Shown one piece after another: positions 6,488 to 9,776 of a stretch of DNA of 9,776 nucleotides. A program made the translations under genes and the position numbers. Source of the DNA: JAWLBR01 sp041687495 (GTDB lineage: Bacteria; Bacillota; Limnochordia; DTU087; JAAYGB01); contig JAWLBR010000100.1 in NCBI GenBank assembly GCA_041687495.1, positions 1-9,776 of the forward strand. The letters run 5' to 3'. The notes beneath the pieces were generated by a model. It saw only the letters and a list, made by a program, of their open reading frames with translations. It did not search any database and was not told the DNA's origin. Positions within the stretch are counted from its first letter, which is position 1. Each line of letters opens with the position of its first letter.

Positions 6488-6555
6488 GCGGCCTGGATCC
6501 GTGTCGTTACCCCTCACTACAGGGCAACGGGGTTTTCAGCACAGATCCAGGCCGC
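6488..6555 (-). promoter_or_regulatory. Large intercistronic stem-loop between nupN and nupO
   Basis: Perfect 12-base arms (GCGGCCTGGATC and GATCCAGGCCGC) enclose 44 bases. In minus-strand RNA the loop can form an inner stem in two exclusive ways: ACCCC with GGGGT, or GTTGCCC with GGGTAAC (one G-U pair). No T run follows, so it is not an intrinsic terminator. It lies after the binding-protein gene and 31 bases before the ATPase start. Such elements often protect the upstream message so the binding protein is made in excess; that role is inferred here. Confidence 0.8.
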
Positions 6556-6656
6556 CACACTTTACACATCCACAGGGCGAAACTCCAAAAAAGCAGCGGG
6601 AGTACCTGGCAGCAAGCCCATTGACTGTGCAGCTTTCCGGAGTATCACGCTAATCC

Positions 6657-7628
6657 TTATCTGGTCGGCTTGTCGGGAACTACTAGTTCTCCACTCAAGA
6701 TCTGTGCCCGATAGGTATCAAGGGCAGCGGTGATGGAGGCAGGGATCTCAACGGCAGGCGAAAACGCCAAGCCAACACCCTCTTCAGCCAAACCCAGTTC
6801 GATGTGGCCGCCTGCGAAGGTGCCGTTGTACAGAGCCTCAGCTCCGGCATACACACCAACGTCCACACGCTTGATCATGCTAGCGACAACATTCTCCGGA
6901 GCCAGATGGCTTTGGTCACTGTCGACACCAATGGCGTATAGGTTCTTCTCCTTGGCTGCCTCAATAACCCCAAGGCCACAAGCTCCAGAGGCATGGTAAA
7001 TAATGTCTGCCCCTTGGCTGAACTGGGTCATAGCCAGCTCTTTACCCTTGCCGGGATCGTCGAAAGCCCCGGTGTAAGCAACCAAAACATTGACGTCGGG
7101 GTTGACAGCCTTAGCTCCGGCCACAAACCCAGCCTCAAACTTCTGGATCAAAAAGGTATCCATACCACCGATATAGCCAACTGTCCCCGTCTTACTCCAC
7201 AAAGCTGCGAAGGCTCCGGCCAAAAACGATCCTTCGTGCTCTTTGAAGGTTACCGACAGTACGTTAGGCTGGGGAACCACCATGTCAATGATACCGAACT
7301 TGCTTTCCGGATACATCTGCGCCACGTTGTCTAGGGCATCTGCCATCAGAAACCCAACTGCCCAGGTTAGGTCATAATCCTGCTCAACCAGAGACATTAG
7401 GTTCGGCTCGTAGTCTGTCATCATTCCAGACTCGACAACGGCAATGTCCATCAGCAACTCCTTTTGAGCTTGCTGTAGACCACGGTAAGCGGCATCGTTA
7501 AACGATTGATCGCCCAAGCCACCAACGTCAGTAACCATTGCAGCCTTGAGTTGGGCGGCACTGGCCCCGGTTACAGCCAAGGTGAAGACAACCAAGCTGA
7601 GAACCAGAATTACTAAGCTCTTACGCAC
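6657..7628 (-). CDS. nupN: BMP-family nucleoside-binding protein of the ABC importer
   Basis: This is the extracytoplasmic substrate-binding subunit, homologous to NupN/YufN, PnrA/TmpC and BmpA, which bind purine or other nucleosides. The family mark VTDVGGLGDQSFND lies near the mature N-terminus (32-45), and a GVDSDQ motif in the second lobe is also typical. The product has 323 residues with the preferred start. Start choice: a GTG at 7673 has no ribosome binding site. The GTG at 7628 follows AAGGAG with 9-base spacing and directly opens a signal peptide: RK, a hydrophobic core, then an ASA-type cleavage site near residue 24. There is no lipobox cysteine, although Gram-positive members are usually lipoproteins. 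The gene heads the importer operon and is followed by a large stem-loop. Exact substrate cannot be told from sequence alone. Confidence 0.9.
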   Translation of the reverse strand: MRKSLVILVLSLVVFTLAVTGASAAQLKAAMVTDVGGLGDQSFNDAAYRGLQQAQKELLMDIAVVESGMMTDYEPNLMSLVEQDYDLTWAVGFLMADALDNVAQMYPESKFGIIDMVVPQPNVLSVTFKEHEGSFLAGAFAALWSKTGTVGYIGGMDTFLIQKFEAGFVAGAKAVNPDVNVLVAYTGAFDDPGKGKELAMTQFSQGADIIYHASGACGLGVIEAAKEKNLYAIGVDSDQSHLAPENVVASMIKRVDVGVYAGAEALYNGTFAGGHIELGLAEEGVGLAFSPAVEIPASITAALDTYRAQILSGELVVPDKPTR

Positions 7629-7804
7629 TCCTGACCACTCCTTGCGTCCTGATTTTGTTAGGCTTGCTGCCACTAATACCTGATACTTTACAAGGTACTA
7701 CATTTTCTCTTTGATCCCACCAATCTCCTGCCCCTAAAGGGATCACATTAGTGGTTCCAGGGTGCCAGTTAATTACCTTTATTTGCATCGGTTCACAAAA
7801 GAAC
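7629..7804 (-). promoter_or_regulatory. Leader region of the transporter operon
   Basis: This stretch between the upstream hairpin and nupN should hold the operon promoter, but I see no strong sigma-A match. The candidates TTGTGA-17-TAATTA and TTGGTG-17-TAGTAC are both poor. It contains a perfect 7-base inverted repeat, TGATCCC and GGGATCA (7712-7718 and 7739-7745), with a 20-base loop. On the minus strand the loop contains CAGGAGA. No purine riboswitch or PurR box was recognised. Confidence 0.4.
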
Positions 7805-7855
7805 GGCCACTATCGCCCAGCCCAAAATTTGCCTTGGGCTAGGTGGATAGCGGCC
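7805..7855 (-). terminator. Strong hairpin, probable terminator or attenuator after the 68-residue gene
   Basis: In minus-strand RNA an outer stem GGCCGCTATC with GATAGTGGCC (10 pairs, one G-U) encloses an inner stem CTAGCCCAA with TTGGGCTGG (9 pairs, one G-U), joined by a small asymmetric internal loop. The G-U pairs would be A-C mismatches in plus-strand RNA, so the structure favours the minus transcript. It is followed by GTTCTTTTGTG, a weak T-rich tract. The 5' arm can alternatively pair in a smaller hairpin (AGGTGG with CCACCT, 7841-7859), which would exclude the outer stem. Confidence 0.6.
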
Positions 7856-7891
7856 ACCTGCTAAGTCAGCGAAACCCTCGCCATTCCCTTC

Positions 7892-8098
7892 TTAGTATTT
7901 CTCCCGACCAGGGATCTCATCTACTGGTTCGCCTAGAGACTTTGCCAGTTCCTCCATATTACGGGCTCGGTAGTGCTGAAAGTCTACCATGCCTGACCAC
8001 CCCATCAAGTTGGGAAGCTGAATAGCGTCTTCCAAGTCGAGAGGGGCAACTGAGAATTCTTCAGCGATACGCTTGAGCTCTTTCTCTTTTTGTGACAA
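7892..8098 (-). CDS. Small hypothetical protein, 68 residues
   Basis: I do not recognise this protein. The N-terminal 20 residues are charged and probably helical (SQKEKELKRIAEEF), the middle is more hydrophobic with two Trp-Gly or Met-Gly turns (NLMGWSGMVDFQHYRARN, about 30-47), and the tail is acidic then basic. There is no signal peptide, membrane segment or cysteine. Start: TTG at 8098, supported by AAGGGGG with 8-base spacing. It lies 75 bases downstream of birA on the same strand and is followed by a strong hairpin, so it is probably expressed alone or with birA. The upstream gap contains an inverted repeat whose 3' arm touches the ribosome binding site. Its codon use looks like that of its neighbours. 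Function is unknown. Confidence 0.65.
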   Translation of the reverse strand: MSQKEKELKRIAEEFSVAPLDLEDAIQLPNLMGWSGMVDFQHYRARNMEELAKSLGEPVDEIPGREKY

Positions 8099-8110
8099 GC
8101 CACGGACCCC

Positions 8111-8137
8111 CTTTAGAATGGCTAATGGCTCCTAAAG
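8111..8137 (-). repeat. Inverted repeat touching the ribosome binding site of the 68-residue gene
   Basis: CTTTAG and CTAAAG form 6-base arms around a 15-base loop. On the minus strand the 3' arm includes the AAAG that starts the Shine-Dalgarno sequence AAAGGGGG, so the hairpin could partly hide it. The stem is short and AT-rich, and the effect is speculative. Confidence 0.4.
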
Positions 8138-8173
8138 ATAGATTACCCGGCCCATGGCTGCTATATCCTGTGA

Positions 8174-9004
8174 CTAATCCCTTTCGGGCCGAACTAAAGC
8201 AACTTCTGAGGCTCTCAACGGCCTGATGCGCTGGTCGCCAACCGTCTGAACCAGCAAAGCACCAGTATCATCTAGCCCGACGGCAAGTCCCCTGTTGGTT
8301 ATCTCCTCAGCTCCGTGCACCTCCCGCCACATGATCTGTTGGCCCATGGTTTCGCACTGACTGGAAAACTCCGTTAGCACCTGTGTTGGAGCGGCTTTGA
8401 TCAGAGCGTAGACGTCAGCAAAAGCGGCAACCAGGTCCGCCAGAAGCTCAGCTCGGGATACTGGCTTACCTGCAATCTCTTCTACGCTGGTAACCTGTCT
8501 GCCAATCGTCTCTTTCAACTCTGGGAAACGCCCTGTGTTGATCCCGATGCCAACCACTGCCCAGTTTACCTGCGTAGCGCCGCCGCCCTCCACTAAGATG
8601 CCAGCTAGCTTTCGCTGGTAAGCCACTACATCGTTGGGCCATTTCAAAGCCACCTGGCCCTGTCCACAGTGCAGCCTGAGCGCCTTTGCTACCGCCACGG
8701 CCGCCCCAAGGGATAGCACTCCAGCTTGCCAGTGAGATAAGTTAGGCCGAATGAGTAGGCTGACCCACAAACCTCGTCCCGGCTCAGATATCCAGCGCCG
8801 CCCCGAACGACCTCTGCCCTGTGTCTGACAGTCGGCTACTACAACAGCGATTTCTCCCGCGGATCCTCGAGCCAACTCCTTGGCCGCATCATTGGTCGAG
8901 CCTATCTGGGGAAAATAGTGATAAGATGAGAATTTTTCACTTGCCCGCGCCAGAAGCGGTACAACCATGGCTGGCTCCAACTCTCCCAAATATGTTTCCC
9001 CCAC
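8174..9004 (-). CDS. birA: Biotin--[acetyl-CoA-carboxylase] ligase, monofunctional (no DNA-binding domain)
   Basis: This cytoplasmic enzyme makes biotinyl-5'-AMP from biotin and ATP and transfers biotin to a lysine of carboxylase carrier domains. The 276-residue product shows the catalytic motifs in order: IGSTND (34-39), the adenylate-binding loop QTQGRGRSGRRW (60-71), LKWPNDV (120-126), KLAGILVEGG (132-141) and VGIGINTG (151-158). A small C-terminal SH3-like domain follows (about 235-270). Only about 25 residues precede the catalytic fold, so the N-terminal winged helix of the bifunctional repressor form found in many Bacillota is absent. The start is GTG at 9004, with GGGAGAG 7 bases upstream; the DNA further upstream does not encode a lost helix-turn-helix that I can see. 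It is divergent from htrA across about 200 bases. No biotin biosynthesis or carboxylase genes lie in the window. Confidence 0.94.
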   Translation of the reverse strand: MGETYLGELEPAMVVPLLARASEKFSSYHYFPQIGSTNDAAKELARGSAGEIAVVVADCQTQGRGRSGRRWISEPGRGLWVSLLIRPNLSHWQAGVLSLGAAVAVAKALRLHCGQGQVALKWPNDVVAYQRKLAGILVEGGGATQVNWAVVGIGINTGRFPELKETIGRQVTSVEEIAGKPVSRAELLADLVAAFADVYALIKAAPTQVLTEFSSQCETMGQQIMWREVHGAEEITNRGLAVGLDDTGALLVQTVGDQRIRPLRASEVALVRPERD

Positions 9005-9088
9005 CGCAAATCTCTCCCTAACCGTTAAGCTCGTTGCCTTCCTGATTATTCGCCTTAATCAAGCCGAGCATCCTCTGCCCTTCTTGGC

Positions 9089-9117
9089 TTTACACCAAAA
9101 CTGACCTTAGGTATAAT
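9089..9117 (+). promoter_or_regulatory. Sigma-A promoter of the htrA-type gene
   Basis: TTTACA, a 17-base spacer and TATAAT match the housekeeping consensus at 5 of 6 and 6 of 6 positions. This is the best promoter in the window. It predicts a transcript start near 9124 and a leader of about 80 bases, which contains a small GCTGT-ACTG-ACAGC hairpin (about 9145-9160) and an extra GGAGG at about 9163 with no start codon in range. Confidence 0.8.
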
Positions 9118-9206
9118 CAACATTAGGAATCTTTCCCCACTCGCTGTACTGACAGCTACGTAGGAGGAAGTACAAAGCACCAGATTCGTACGGGAGGTAG
9201 ATGTTT

Positions 9207-9776
9207 ATGCATCGAAAGAATCGCATTCTTCTGCCGGCGGTACTGACGCTGTTGCTTACTGCAGGGGGGATTCTCTGGGGCTCTGACATTACTACCCCAC
9301 AAGTTGTGTTGGACCCAGACCCTGCTGTAGCCACGAAAGCACAACCGGCAGCACTTGGAACACCGACAAAGGCGTATGCGGCCGCAGCCTTCACCAACAA
9401 TCCTTACTTGATCGCCGATGTTGCTGAAGAAAGCAGTCCCGCAGTAGTGTTCATTTCGGCAGAGTGGCCAACGCCACCTGCGAATCAAATGCAGTCGCCG
9501 TTCAACGACCCCTTCTTCCGCTTTTGGTTTGGGGACAACTTTTTCCCATTCCCCTCTCCTGGTAGACAGGAGCCAAGGCGATCTGCTGGTACAGGATTTA
9601 TCATTGACAAAGAGGGCCACATCCTTACTAACCAACACGTCGTTGGTGATCTAGGAGAAGGCCAGACTATCAAGGTTCGCATCACCACCTCGGACTTTGA
9701 TGAAGAGATAGAGGCAGAACTGATCGGCTCGGATTACCAGTTGGACTTGGCCGTTCTCAAGGTCAAGAAACCAGCG
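9207..9776 (+). CDS. HtrA/DegP-type serine protease (partial, C-terminus cut by window edge)
   Basis: This is a membrane-anchored or exported trypsin-like protease that degrades damaged proteins outside the cytoplasm. The 190 visible residues hold a basic start (MHRKNR), one hydrophobic segment (7-25), a long Ala/Pro-rich linker (about 26-62), and the beginning of the protease fold. The NPYLIADVAEESSPAVVFI stretch, an aromatic-rich loop (99-115) and AGTGFII (127-133) are typical. The catalytic His is H144 in TNQHVV and the catalytic Asp is D180 in LDLAVLKV. The catalytic Ser (GNSGGP) and PDZ domain would lie past the right edge. Start choice: an ATG at 9201 is only 3 bases from GGAGG, while the ATG at 9207 has 9-base spacing, so 9207 is preferred. 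The paralogue name (htrA, htrB, degP) cannot be fixed from this fragment. Confidence 0.92.
   Translation, partial: MHRKNRILLPAVLTLLLTAGGILWGSDITTPQVVLDPDPAVATKAQPAALGTPTKAYAAAAFTNNPYLIADVAEESSPAVVFISAEWPTPPANQMQSPFNDPFFRFWFGDNFFPFPSPGRQEPRRSAGTGFIIDKEGHILTNQHVVGDLGEGQTIKVRITTSDFDEEIEAELIGSDYQLDLAVLKVKKPA

Noticed and set aside
7712..7745. Purine riboswitch in the leader of the importer operon
   Set aside because: Only a simple 7-base inverted repeat is present; the conserved purine-aptamer core and pairing pattern are not seen.
9092..9109. Possible third CtsR operator inside the htrA promoter (GGTCAGT-TTT-GGTGTAA on the minus strand)
   Set aside because: Only 10 of 14 heptad positions match and the spacer lacks the central A. 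The two sites near ctsR are far better.
9107..9638. Minus-strand open frames opposite the htrA-type gene
   Set aside because: They are antisense to a clear HtrA coding sequence with intact catalytic motifs and have no supporting signals.

Overview
The window looks like a chromosomal stretch of a spore-forming Bacillota, probably a Clostridia-type lineage. The pointers are a CtsR/McsA heat-shock locus, the spore-maturation pair SpmA/SpmB, strong GGAGG-type ribosome binding sites, frequent GTG and TTG starts, and tight gene packing. Base composition looks moderately GC-rich by eye. I see no phage, transposon, CRISPR array, rRNA or tRNA. Most genes belong to known families; the novelty is in the regulatory DNA and two small orphan genes.

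Layout. Minus strand, 1-1004: ctsR followed by mcsA, which runs off the left edge; the usual partners mcsB and clpC would lie beyond it. A divergent intergenic region of about 340 bases (1005-1340) holds two near-identical CtsR-type operators in opposite orientation, one facing ctsR and one facing spmA. Plus strand, 1341-2755: spmA, spmB and a 52-residue orphan gene that may have its own sporulation-type promoter. A bidirectional terminator at 2808-2846 closes this group and the convergent transporter operon.

Minus strand, 7628 down to 2869: a four-gene BMP-family nucleoside ABC importer in the order binding protein (nupN), double ATPase (nupO), permease (nupP), permease (nupQ). A large stem-loop sits in the only sizeable gap, between nupN and nupO, and the last three genes are spaced by 4 bases or overlap. 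Upstream are a 68-residue orphan gene (7892-8098) and a monofunctional biotin protein ligase (birA, 8174-9004), both on the minus strand. A strong hairpin at 7805-7855 separates them from the transporter.

Plus strand, 9207 to the right edge: the N-terminal part of an HtrA/DegP-type trypsin-like protease behind an excellent sigma-A promoter (9089-9117).

How they work together. CtsR represses protein quality-control genes, and McsA is the zinc-finger partner of the McsB arginine kinase that marks proteins for ClpCP. HtrA is an extracytoplasmic quality-control protease. SpmA/SpmB act in spore core dehydration. The second CtsR-type operator ahead of spmA suggests, as inference only, that the heat-shock repressor also touches spore-maturation genes here. 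The transporter would import purine or related nucleosides; BirA attaches biotin to carboxylase carrier domains.
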